From Pseudomonadota bacterium (lineage in GTDB: Bacteria; Pseudomonadota; Gammaproteobacteria; Xanthomonadales; Wenzhouxiangellaceae): a stretch of DNA of 64,000 nucleotides. Below the pieces are notes generated by a model. That model had not been told where the DNA came from. It saw only the letters and a program-made list of their open reading frames with translations, and searched no databases. Positions 25,900-36,400 of this stretch are shown piece by piece. A program made the position numbers and the translations under genes. The stretch is from the NCBI GenBank assembly GCA_013285445.1, contig CP053448.1:1922001-1986000 (forward strand), written 5' to 3'. The stretch's first letter is position 1. Every line of letters begins with the position of its first letter.

Positions 25900-26109
25900 T
25901 CATCGTTCCGGATTCCAGACGATGGAGCCATCGTGCATTCGCTCGGCAATGCGCCGCGCGGCTTCCGGGGTCTGCCAGTCGGGGTCATCGGCATCAATCA
26001 TGAAGCCAACTAGCGCGTCCGGGTCCACGTCAAGGCCACGGCAAGCTTCACGGCACAGATTGCACAGCTCCGACAGCTTGCTGGCTTGAATAAGCTTGAA
26101 CTTGCTCAT
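25900..26109 (-). CDS. Hypothetical protein of the replication region
   Basis: 69 residues, MSKFKLIQASKLSELCNLCR at the start, then acidic (VGFMIDADDPDWQTPEAARRI). Two Cys in CNLC and one in CREAC are not enough for a known zinc finger. Start ATG 26109 overlaps the preceding stop (ATGA). Family not recognised. Confidence 0.55.
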   Translation of the reverse strand: MSKFKLIQASKLSELCNLCREACRGLDVDPDALVGFMIDADDPDWQTPEAARRIAERMHDGSIVWNPER

Positions 26110-26405
26110 CTACCCACCCTCCGAAGCCCTCGCCAGTCACAAGCCCACCGACCACCACCGGGCGCTTGCACTTCGACCATGTTGTGAGGGCGCATCCCGA
26201 CCACCGTGCAGATACCCAGGTTTCCGGCCTTCACGCTGTCCCCGATCCGAAGGGGCCGATTAAGCCCTGACTCGGAAAGTTGCGTTTGTTGCTTGCCTTG
26301 CTTGCCTAAAGTCAAGGAAGTCAAGGAAAACCCACTACCATTTCGGGGAGAAGGTTCTGTATAGAGAAGGTGCGGAAATTTGCTTGCCTTGCTTGACTCA
26401 CTCAC
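26106..26405 (-). CDS. Hypothetical protein spanning iteron-like repeats
   Basis: 99 residues. The C-terminal half (LRIGDSVKAGNLGICTVVGM then MVEVQAPGGGRWACDWRGL) looks like a small beta-barrel, KOW/SH3-like domain. The N-terminal half is low in complexity and is encoded by the repeat-rich DNA at 26289-26395, so the real start could be later. It overlaps the vapE stop by 8 bp. Family not recognised. Confidence 0.5.
   Translation of the reverse strand: MSESSKASKFPHLLYTEPSPRNGSGFSLTSLTLGKQGKQQTQLSESGLNRPLRIGDSVKAGNLGICTVVGMRPHNMVEVQAPGGGRWACDWRGLRRVGR
26289..26395. repeat. Iteron-like repeats, candidate replication origin of the element
   Basis: TTGCTTGCCTTGCTTG occurs at 26289-26304 and 26380-26395, each internally a double TTGC(C/T)TTGC unit, with GTCAAGGAA twice in tandem at 26311-26328 between them. 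The cluster starts 3 bp beyond the stop of the VapE helicase, a position where several satellites carry their origin. Confidence 0.5.
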
Positions 26406-27639
26406 CCTTCAACCTCCATACGATTTCGCGCTGGCCGCCGGTCTTTTCAGGTCGGTCGATCCAGCCCAGCTCGCGCATGATTCCGGCCACGCGTTTTGCC
26501 TGTGGAGCCGATGCCTTGCCTCGGGGCACTTGGAGCATGTCCAATAGCTCGGCCGTCGTGACCTGCGGCTTGTCTGCGACGAAGGCAGCAATATCTGAAA
26601 GCCAGGGGTCATGTTCGACGCGGGCCAACTGCTCGGCTTCGGCGGCGCGGATGATCTCGGGATCGGTGAAGTGCCATTGCTCGCCTGACTTGAAACAGGC
26701 GACGGCTTCCGCGAATAGCTGGCCGCGATCTTCGCGCAGTGCCTCGATGTCGATCTCGCCGCACTTGACCGGCCAGAATCGGCGGTTGCCGGTTCGGTCG
26801 CGAAGGTATTGCCCTTCGTTGGTCGTGGCGATGAAGATGCAGCGGCGCGGCTGTTCGACAACATGGCGGCCATAGGCGGGCCGGTACTTGTCCACCTTGC
26901 GAGAGATAAAACTCTTGACCGCCTCGACTTCGGACCTCGACATGGCGGCCAGCTCCGACAGCTCGACAAACCAGGCTCCAGACAATGCGGCTATGCCATC
27001 CTTGCTGTGCATGTCGGGCAGGTTTTCCTGTGTCCAGTCACCGCCCAGGGTGCGGACAGTTTCGGTCTTGCCGACACCTTGCGGGCTTTCCAGACAAAGA
27101 ACATGGTCAGCTTGGCACCCTGGTCGAAGCGCTCGTGCAACTGCCGAGATAAGAAACGCTCGGGCAATGGCTCGGTTTAGCTTTGTCGGCATGGCACCCA
27201 TGTAAACGGTCAGCCAGGATTCAAGGCGCGGGCTGCCGTCCCATTCGAGACTGTTTAGCCAATCGGCCAGCGGGTCGAAGCCGTGGCGCCGCGCCACCAT
27301 TCGGGCGGTATCCGCTACCGTCGTCACCGCTCGACACGGCAAGCCCTTCTGCTGAAGCCACAGCAGAAGTTCGGTGTCGTCCGCATCAGCCCAGGGCCGG
27401 CGCTCGAATCTGCCTCGCTGCCAGGGCGGTGCTTTCGTCAACAGGGTTTGTTGCTGGAACTCATCGAAGCCGACGATTCCGGACAGTTCCGGCGCCAGCT
27501 CGAGCGCCGTGGCGATGTTGATCGCGCTACCCTCCGGCTTGCCCTTGTCGTTGGTCTGCAACTCGTGCCGCCAATCATCGCGGCGGGCATCATCAATGCT
27601 GGCGAGCATTGCCCTTGCTTCTGATTCGATGCTGCTCAT
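26398..27639 (-). CDS. vapE: VapE-family P-loop helicase/primase-associated protein
   Basis: 413 residues. The VapE (virulence-associated protein E) core is clear: WLNSLEWDGSPRLESWL, Walker A ESPQGVGKTETVRTLGG (GVGKT 188-192), Walker B-like GAWFVELSELAAM, FISRKVDKYRPAYGR and the motif IFIATTNEGQYLRDRTGNRRFWPV. The C-terminal 80 residues resemble a winged helix (AAFVADKPQVTTAELLDML). There is no N-terminal primase domain. VapE-type proteins are the likely replication helicases of many satellites and genomic islands. It is preceded by a 90-aa gene with a 4-bp overlap. Confidence 0.88.
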   Translation of the reverse strand: MSSIESEARAMLASIDDARRDDWRHELQTNDKGKPEGSAINIATALELAPELSGIVGFDEFQQQTLLTKAPPWQRGRFERRPWADADDTELLLWLQQKGLPCRAVTTVADTARMVARRHGFDPLADWLNSLEWDGSPRLESWLTVYMGAMPTKLNRAIARAFLISAVARALRPGCQADHVLCLESPQGVGKTETVRTLGGDWTQENLPDMHSKDGIAALSGAWFVELSELAAMSRSEVEAVKSFISRKVDKYRPAYGRHVVEQPRRCIFIATTNEGQYLRDRTGNRRFWPVKCGEIDIEALREDRGQLFAEAVACFKSGEQWHFTDPEIIRAAEAEQLARVEHDPWLSDIAAFVADKPQVTTAELLDMLQVPRGKASAPQAKRVAGIMRELGWIDRPEKTGGQREIVWRLKGE

Positions 27640-27908
27640 GTAAGCACCTCCCCACCGCGAAGGGCGGCCAGGACGCGGAAAACGTGCTGGTGCGCAGCGT
27701 GAAGCCGCTCGTAGTCGCTCCAGGCGAGTCCGTAGCCGGCGGCCATCCGGTCTGCCGCCATGACGATGATCGAAACCTCGTGCTCGAGCGCTCGGGCGGA
27801 TGCGTTGCGAAGCGCGGGGGTGGTATGATTGTTTCTGGAATCGCCGCTTGCCCGTGTGCTTTTCCGGCCCGCTCCCACAGCGGGCCTTTTCATTTCAGGG
27901 TGCCTCAT
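27636..27908 (-). CDS. Hypothetical protein preceding the VapE gene
   Basis: 90 residues if ATG 27908 is used; the first third is encoded across a strong hairpin (27866-27886) and is low in complexity, so translation may start later, e.g. in front of MAADRMAAGYGLAWSDYERL. The C-terminal 45 residues look genuine (helical, HQHVFRVLAALRGGEV). No family recognised. The stop overlaps the vapE start (ATGA). Confidence 0.5.
   Translation of the reverse strand: MRHPEMKRPAVGAGRKSTRASGDSRNNHTTPALRNASARALEHEVSIIVMAADRMAAGYGLAWSDYERLHAAHQHVFRVLAALRGGEVLT
27824..27890 (+). ncRNA. Candidate antisense small RNA
   Basis: On the plus strand, opposite to the surrounding genes: an extended -10 (TGGTATGAT, 27821-27829), then about 55 bases ending in a perfect 8-bp hairpin GGCCCGCT-CCCAC-AGCGGGCC followed by TTTT (27866-27890). 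Promoter and terminator are both short, and no good -35 is present. The RNA would be antisense to the 5' part of the 90-aa gene before vapE. Confidence 0.4.
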
Positions 27909-27909
27909 T

Positions 27910-28101
27910 TCAAGCCACTCCCGCCACCGGCGTCTGCTCGGTTTCTGCGATCCAGCGATTCAGGGATTGGCGGCGATAGCGGACTTGCCGGCCGATCTTG
28001 CACCAGGGCGGGCCTATGCGCTCGGCCCGCCAGCGAATGACGGTGCGATCGGAGACGCCGAGAATTTCGGCAACCTGCTCAGTCGATAGAAGCTCGTGCA
28101 T
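27910..28101 (-). CDS. alpA: AlpA/excisionase-like DNA-binding protein
   Basis: 63 residues from ATG 28101, preceded by AGGTG; the frame also allows ATG 28122. A MerR-like winged helix: LLSTEQVAEILGVSDRTVIR followed by WRAERIGPPWCKIGRQVRYR and SLNRWI, the typical sequence of AlpA and small excisionases. P4-type elements use such proteins to activate int and excision. An inverted repeat (TGGCACCT...AGGTGCCA, 28106-28134) lies directly in front of the start. Confidence 0.85.
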   Translation of the reverse strand: MHELLSTEQVAEILGVSDRTVIRWRAERIGPPWCKIGRQVRYRRQSLNRWIAETEQTPVAGVA

Positions 28102-28105
28102 GTTG

Positions 28106-28134
28106 TGGCACCTGGTCGTCATGTATAGGTGCCA
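28106..28134. promoter_or_regulatory. Inverted repeat upstream of the AlpA-like gene
   Basis: Perfect 8-bp arms TGGCACCT and AGGTGCCA separated by 13 bp, about two helical turns between centres. The arm nearest the gene includes the ribosome binding site, so binding would also hide it. Confidence 0.45.
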
Positions 28135-28183
28135 TGCTGGCCGCTGTGGGGCGTGAAGTCAGGCTACACTTTTCTGAAAAATC

Positions 28184-28498
28184 CTAACCTTTGCGGGACT
28201 CCCAAAGCTGTTTCACGCGGCTTTCGGAAAGGTCAAGCTCGTCGGCAATGTGCGCTCGGGCGTCCTCGACGCTCAGGCCGCAGCGGCGGGTGAAGAATCG
28301 CATTGATTCCACGATCTCGCCGTCACGCTTCCAGTTGCGATTCAGGCGCGGCTTGTCCCCGCGCAGCGCCCGGATCAGGGCTTGCCGCATGTGATCAGTT
28401 GTTACCCTGCCGCCGTCCTTGAGATAGCGGATCAGCGCCTCGGGGTCGCCGCTGCGCTCGAATCGCCAGGCGGCCGTGATCTCCGCAATGTCAGTCAT
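28184..28498 (-). CDS. Hypothetical protein translated with the integrase
   Basis: 104 residues. The start ATG 28498 overlaps the integrase stop (ATGA). It begins MTDIAEITAAWRFERSGDPE, continues as charged helices and ends with a possible helix-turn-helix (HIADELDLSESRVKQLWESR). A DNA-binding role is plausible from that segment. No family name assigned. Confidence 0.6.
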   Translation of the reverse strand: MTDIAEITAAWRFERSGDPEALIRYLKDGGRVTTDHMRQALIRALRGDKPRLNRNWKRDGEIVESMRFFTRRCGLSVEDARAHIADELDLSESRVKQLWESRKG

Positions 28499-29766
28499 GC
28501 CAGCCGCTCCCTTGTGAATGTCGCGACGTTATCGTCAGCAGGTTTGCCCTCAACAATGCGGTTTAGGCGGCGCTCCCAGGCCTCCAGCGCCGTCCTGATC
28601 TCGCGCTGGTAGTGGTGGGCGTCATAGACGCCGATGATCCCCTTCTTCGCGTGCCCGATGGCGATCTCGGCCACCATCACAGGGACGCCAGCAGCGGCCA
28701 GCCCCGTCCGCATGGTGCGGCGCAGATCGTGAGCCGTCCAGCAGCCCCAATCGGGGCTATCCTTGCTGCCCAGCGCTTCGCGGTACTTGCCGACGGCCTT
28801 GGATACAGCATCCGGCCTCAGCGCCTGACCTGGCCGGGTTTCGAAAACGATGTCGCCGGGCCTTGTCTTGCGGCGCTTGCTCAGCCGCTCGACCTCGGCC
28901 CTTGCATCCTCAAGGATCGCCAGCGCGATTTTCGTCAGCGGTACATGATGCTCGGTATCGGTCTTGCCTCTGCGGCTGCCCGGGATCGTCCAGACGCCGC
29001 TCTTGATCTCTGACCAGCACATGCCGACCACCTCGCCGGGGCGTTGCCCTGTCACCAGCACCAGTTTCAAGGCCAGCGCGGTTAGCCGGTGCATTCCGAC
29101 TGATTCGACGGACTCCCAGAATGCCCGGATTTCATCATCGTCCAGAACGCGGGTGCGGCTCCGGGGCTTCATTTCCGGGCTGATCTTCGCCGGCCTCAGC
29201 GTCGCGACCGGGTTCGAGTCGATCAGCTCCTCATCTTCGCACCAGCCGAAGAAAACCTTTATGTTGGCCAGTAGTAGCCCTGCCTCCCTGCCCTTCGTCT
29301 CCGCCACGTCGCGGATGATGCGCCGGACTTCGGCCCGCTTGACGTCTTTCACCTTCGCAGCGCCGACCTCCGATAAAAAGTAGCGGCGCAGCCGGGATCG
29401 GGCAGCCTTGCCGCTTGCCAGCTTGTCGTAGTGCTCCCGACAGAATTGCTCGGCAGCGTCAGCCACGGTCGGAGCCTCGCGCCTGACCTTGCGTTCGAGA
29501 ACAATGTCCGCCCCGCCGTCGATCTTGCGCTTGTACTCAACCGCTCTCTTGCGGGCAGCGGCCAGCGTCCAGGTCGGGTATCTGCCGATTGTCAGGCGGC
29601 GATCAGTGCCGCCGGCCTGGTATCTCAGAATGAAAGCGACGGTGCCCGATGGCAGGGCGCGGATTCCGAATCCGGGCGGTGCATCCTTGTGGTCATCGTA
29701 AATAATTCGCTGCCCTCTCTCGGGCGGCTCCAGCTTGCGGATGGCGGCATCTGATAACACTGTCAC
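28495..29766 (-). CDS. int: P4-type tyrosine integrase
   Basis: 423 residues. The N-terminal DUF4102-like domain (IYDDHKDAPPGFGIRALPSG; LTIGRYPTWTLAAAR) is followed by a core-binding SAM-like domain and the catalytic domain. Catalytic residues visible: Arg242 (VTGQRPGEVVG), His346 and Arg349 (HDLRRT), His372 (IGHAKKG) and Tyr381 nine residues later (GVYDAHHY). It recombines the element with the tRNA-Asn 3' end. It lies at the right end and reads inward, leaving 173 bp up to the right attachment site. GTG 29766 is the likely start; GTG 29760 is possible. Confidence 0.96.
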   Translation of the reverse strand: MTVLSDAAIRKLEPPERGQRIIYDDHKDAPPGFGIRALPSGTVAFILRYQAGGTDRRLTIGRYPTWTLAAARKRAVEYKRKIDGGADIVLERKVRREAPTVADAAEQFCREHYDKLASGKAARSRLRRYFLSEVGAAKVKDVKRAEVRRIIRDVAETKGREAGLLLANIKVFFGWCEDEELIDSNPVATLRPAKISPEMKPRSRTRVLDDDEIRAFWESVESVGMHRLTALALKLVLVTGQRPGEVVGMCWSEIKSGVWTIPGSRRGKTDTEHHVPLTKIALAILEDARAEVERLSKRRKTRPGDIVFETRPGQALRPDAVSKAVGKYREALGSKDSPDWGCWTAHDLRRTMRTGLAAAGVPVMVAEIAIGHAKKGIIGVYDAHHYQREIRTALEAWERRLNRIVEGKPADDNVATFTRERLA

Positions 29767-29784
29767 TTGGCACCTCGTCGGGGA

Positions 29785-29807
29785 ATTGTCCCTGTTTTGT
29801 ACCAGTA
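29785..29807 (+). repeat. Right copy of the 23-bp subterminal direct repeat
   Basis: Same sequence and direction as 21024-21046. Nearby lie further GTACC-type sites, including GGTAC-N10-GTACC at 29915-29934. The rest of 29767-29939 has no gene and is AT-richer than its surroundings; it probably holds the int promoter and recombination-protein sites. Confidence 0.7.
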
Positions 29808-29939
29808 CAGGTTAGCATATTGTGGCATCTATTGTCACTTGCCTTCATGCAGTGATAGCCCGCAAGTATATGAAACCATTACGTTTCAAGGTGAAAAGTT
29901 CATCAGGTACAATGGGTTATGTACCACCATAATTTGCTG

Positions 29940-29993
29940 CTGTTAATCACTAGGTCGTTGGTTCGAATCCGACCCGGGGAGCCAAGAAAATCA
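29940..29993 (+). repeat. Right attachment site (attR), displaced tRNA-Asn 3' end
   Basis: 54-bp exact copy of 20931-20984, containing the original chromosomal 3' half of tRNA-Asn. It cannot form a tRNA by itself because the 5' half is missing. Confidence 0.95.
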
Positions 29994-29994
29994 G

Positions 29995-30024
29995 GGCCCT
30001 AGCGTTCCGGCGCTCGGGCCTTTT
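29995..30024 (+). terminator. Original tRNA-Asn terminator
   Basis: GGCCC-T-AGCG / CGCT-C-GGGCC stem with one mismatch and a TTTT tail. It would have ended the tRNA transcript before integration. Confidence 0.65.
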
Positions 30025-30045
30025 CTTGTCGGCACGGTTCGGCCG

Positions 30046-30486
30046 TCAGGTAATCAGCAAGATCGGGCTACGGGCGTGGCGACTCACCTTGTCACTGACG
30101 CTGCCGAGCAGCAGACTGCGCACCGTCGACAGGCCGCGGCGACCGATGACGACCATCACCCCGGGATCATCCTCGGTGTAGCGGATGATTTCCTCGGCAG
30201 GGTCACCGATGGAGGTCTCTTCCTCGGCATCGGCGGGAAAACCATCACCAAGCGCCTCGTGAATGCTGTCGAAGGCGCGCTGGGCGGCGGCCTGAGCGGC
30301 CTGGTCGATGTCTTCGCGCGACATGCCCACCATTCCGATCACCTCGACAGAGGCCGCAGGAAAGACGTAGAAAAAGCGCAGCCCGGCCCCTGTCTGTTCG
30401 GCCAGATCGGCGCCAAACCGGGCTGCTCGGACGGCGTTCTCCGAGCCATCGACCGGTACCAGGATTTCCTTGATGCCGTCACTCAT
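30046..30486 (-). CDS. Universal stress protein UspA family
   Basis: 146 residues from ATG 30486 (preceded by GAGGTGA). It begins IKEILVPVDGSENAVRAARF and ends with the ATP-binding motif GRRGLSTVRSLLLGSVSDKV, G-2x-G-9x-G(S/T) type, so an ATP-binding UspA. Cytosolic. It stands alone, 195 bp downstream of ligA. Confidence 0.93.
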   Translation of the reverse strand: MSDGIKEILVPVDGSENAVRAARFGADLAEQTGAGLRFFYVFPAASVEVIGMVGMSREDIDQAAQAAAQRAFDSIHEALGDGFPADAEEETSIGDPAEEIIRYTEDDPGVMVVIGRRGLSTVRSLLLGSVSDKVSRHARSPILLIT

Positions 30487-30681
30487 GATGCTCACCTCGT
30501 TTCCGGGTTCGGGTTTAACATGGCGCGTCGCCCGCGCCGCGAAGCGCACGTTTTGTCATTCGCGTTACCCCAGTGTACGCCGCATGCCGCTACAGGAATT
30601 GACCTGCAGCAGATTCGCTTAGGGAGCCTCTGAACAACTCTGCGCGGGAGCGACGGCGCCCGCGGAGACTGATCCAGAGCG
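30487..30681. other. Spacer between uspA and ligA
   Basis: No gene visible. It includes TTAGGGAGCCTCT at 30619-30631, also found as the arm of a small inverted-repeat element at 51741-51808. Confidence 0.5.
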
Positions 30682-33415
<2,734 letters not shown>

Positions 33416-33470
33416 ACCGTCCGTCCTTGAGACTGAAATCTGTGAAAAGTGTAACCGAACACTCCCGGCT

Positions 33471-36400
33471 TCAGGACTCAGCCAGCGCCACGGCACGATC
33501 CAGGTCGACCGATACCAGTCGCGACACGCCGGGCTCCCGCATCGTCACCCCGAGCATCTGGTAGGTCACCTCCATGGTGACCTTGTTGTGCGTGACGATA
33601 ACGAACTGGACCTGTTCCGACATCTCGCGAACCATATCCGAGAATCGTCCGACATTGGCGTCGTCAAGCGGTGCGTCGACCTCGTCGAGCAGACAGAACG
33701 GCGCCGGGTTGAGATTGAAGATGGCGAACACGAAGGCGACAGCGGTCAGCGCCTTCTCACCTCCCGACAGCAAATGAATACGCGCGATCCGCTTGCCGGG
33801 CGGACGCGCCATGATCGCCACGCCGGCCGAAAGCCAGTCATCGCCAACCATTTCGAGGTGACCATGGCCGCCGCCGAACAGCCGCGGGAACAGCGTTTCC
33901 ATGTTCTTGTTGACCTGTTCGAAGGTCTCGCGAAAACGCGTGCGCGTGTCGCGGTCGATGCGGCTGATTGCCTGTTCAAGCGTGTCCAGCGCCTCTTCGA
34001 GATCGGCCTGCTGGCGGTCGAGGTATTCCTTGCGCTCGGATTCAGTCCTGAATTCGTCGATAGCGGCCAGGTTGACCGGCTCCAGGCGGCGAATCTTCGT
34101 CTCAAGCGCCTCGAGCTCCTGTTGATACTGCGCTGCTTCAACGCCCTCGGGCATTTCACCAAGCAACGCTTCGAGATCGGCATCCAGTCCCTCGATGCGT
34201 TCGGCCAGTGACTGGGCCTTGAGCTGGGTCTCCTTGAGCGCCAGCTGGCGCTCTGACTGATCCTGGCGGATGTGGTCGACTTCGGCTGCCGCCTGCTGGC
34301 GGATCTCGTCCTGCTCGCGCCAGGCGTTTTCGAGCTGCTCGAGGTCCCCGCGCACTTCGCGCAGCCGCGCTTCGATTGCCAGGCGCTGCTCGAGAAATCC
34401 GTCGCGCTTTCGCTGCTGGGCAGCAACCGGTTCATCACCCTGCGCCAATGCCTCACTGAGCTCCAGGTAGCGCGACTGCAGCTGCCCGACCTGGCTGTCC
34501 ATGCGTGAAATCGACTGACGCAGGGATTCCAGCCCGGCACGCCCGGAGCCGACCTTCAGCGACAGCGATTCCCGCCGTTCGCGCGCCTCGAGCAGCGCGC
34601 TGCGCGCCTGCTGGCGCTGCGAGTCGAGCTCGCGCTTCTGTTCGCGCAGTGGCTCACGCGCCGCTTCGAACGTGCGCATACGCTCCAGCACCTGCTCAAG
34701 CTCGGCGCGCGTCTGGCTGACCCCTTGGCCGTCTTCGTCCTGGCGCTGTCGCAGCCGTTGAAGTTCCTCGCGTGCCGCCTCCCGCTGACGCCGGAGGCTG
34801 TCGAGGCGAGACTTCACACCGGCCAGACTGGCGTGTATCCGGGCACGTTCGGCCTGCGTCGACTCGAGCGCGGCGCGCGCATCACCCAGTTCGCCATCGG
34901 TATGTTCTCGCCGTGACCGCATCTCGGCCAGGCGCTGCTCGATTGCGGCTATCTGACCGTCATCCTCAGCGATCGATTCAGCCAGTTCCCGTATCGACTG
35001 CTCTCGCTCGAGAACGCCGGAATCGCCCTGCTCGGCCGGGGGCTGACGCAGCCAGCCGTGACCCATCCAGAGCCCGTCGGGCGTAATCACCGAATGACCC
35101 TGTGGCAACTCTGCCAGGCGTCGCTGACCGGACTCGACGTCATCGACGCAAACCACCCGGGCCAGAACCGGTGTCAGCGCACCGGCCCCTTGCACCAGCG
35201 CAGCCAGCGTTTCACTGTCATCGGCTGCCTGGGCGCCGTCTTCAACCAGCATCAGGCCGGCCTCCGGCATCTCGTCGCCGAGGTGCGACTGCAGCCGGTC
35301 CACGGTTGCGGCCCGCAACCAGCGTCCTAGCACGCTTTCTACAGCGCGGTTCCAGCGCGGATCGTTGATGTCGATGCGCTCAAGCAGACGCGCCCGCTGG
35401 TCCAGGCCCTGGCGCTTGAACCAGGCTTCCCGCACACCATGATGGTCACGATCCTGGTTCAGCAGCCGCAGCGACTCCCGCCGCGCGTGCCGCTCATGGC
35501 GCTGCGCACGCAGCTGCTCGAGCGCGTCACGCTGTTCTTCAATCCGCGTGCCGAGCTCGGCCATGGCCTGCTGTCTTTCGTCGACCGCCGCCCGGAGCTC
35601 TGCCAGCCGTTCATCGGCTTCCTTCAACTTCTGTTCCAGGCCAGCCTGCTCCGAGACCAGTTCGCCGTGGGGTGCCTCACCGCCATCATCTTCAAGCGTC
35701 CGGATGCGCTCGGCGGCACGGCTCATGCGCTCGTCAAGATGCTCGATTCGCTGGCGCAGCAGCTCGGCCTGGCTGGAAACCTCCCCGGCCTCGCTGTGGT
35801 GACGCTGCCAGCGCTGCTGCCAGTCCTCGGTCTCGGCGTCGATGCGCTCCACGGCCGCCTGGGCTTCGCGCTCGGCCTGACGGGCCTGCTCAAGCTCGGG
35901 CGTCAGCCTGGCCAGTTCCTCCGAAGTGTCTTTCACCTGCGCCTGGTCAAGCACCAGGTGCTGCTTGAGCTCATTGAGCTGTGTTTCGGTGTCTTCGTAT
36001 TCGGTCTGCTGACGACGGCGAATCTCGCGCTGGTGTTCGATCTCCTGTTCGATGCGCGCGATCTGTCCGGCCACTTCGTACAGCTCGCCCTGGACGCCGG
36101 CCACGACGTCGCGGGCCTTGTGCTGGCGCTCACGCAGGGCTTCGAGTTCCTTTTCGGCGCTGCGCTGGTCGCTCAGTCTGGCTTCCAGTCGCGTTTCCAC
36201 TTCGTGCAGCTCGGCGCGCTCCTGATCGGCACGGGCACTGAGTTCACGCCAGCGCAGCGCCAGCAGACGCGCCTCGTCCTGGCGGTAGCGCTTCTGGAGC
36301 TTGCGGTAGCGCTCGGCCGCGTTTGCCTGACGTTTGAGCTTGTCGAGATGCTTGCCGACCTCCTCGCGCAAGTCGCTCAGGCGCTCGAGATTCTCGCGCG

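Larger units (their letters stand above)
20931..29993. mobile_element. Integrated 9-kb phage-satellite-like element in tRNA-Asn
   Basis: Bounded by 54-bp direct repeats. From the right end the leftward genes are integrase, a 104-aa gene, an AlpA-like regulator, a 90-aa gene, a VapE-type helicase, two small genes, then an operon of six small/large genes ending with terminase large subunit, scaffold and major capsid protein. One short gene runs rightward at the left end. No portal, head protease, connector, tail, lysis or lambda-like repressor gene is visible, and only 10 bp separate terminase and scaffold, where a portal gene would be expected in the common phage order. The set resembles capsid-coding phage satellites more than a full prophage. 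A decayed prophage remains possible. Confidence 0.85.

Noticed and set aside
22572..29775. Octamer TGGCACCT at 22572, 28106 and 29768 as a regulon-like operator
   Set aside because: On the coding strand it is AGGTGCCA and contains the Shine-Dalgarno of the gene that follows each time, so the recurrence is at least partly explained. Only the inverted pair at 28106-28134 was kept.
29940..29985. A second tRNA-Asn gene
   Set aside because: Only the 3' half from the anticodon loop onward is present; it is the displaced end at attR.
20931..29993. Complete prophage
   Set aside because: No portal, tail, lysis or lambda-type repressor genes, and only 9 kb in length.
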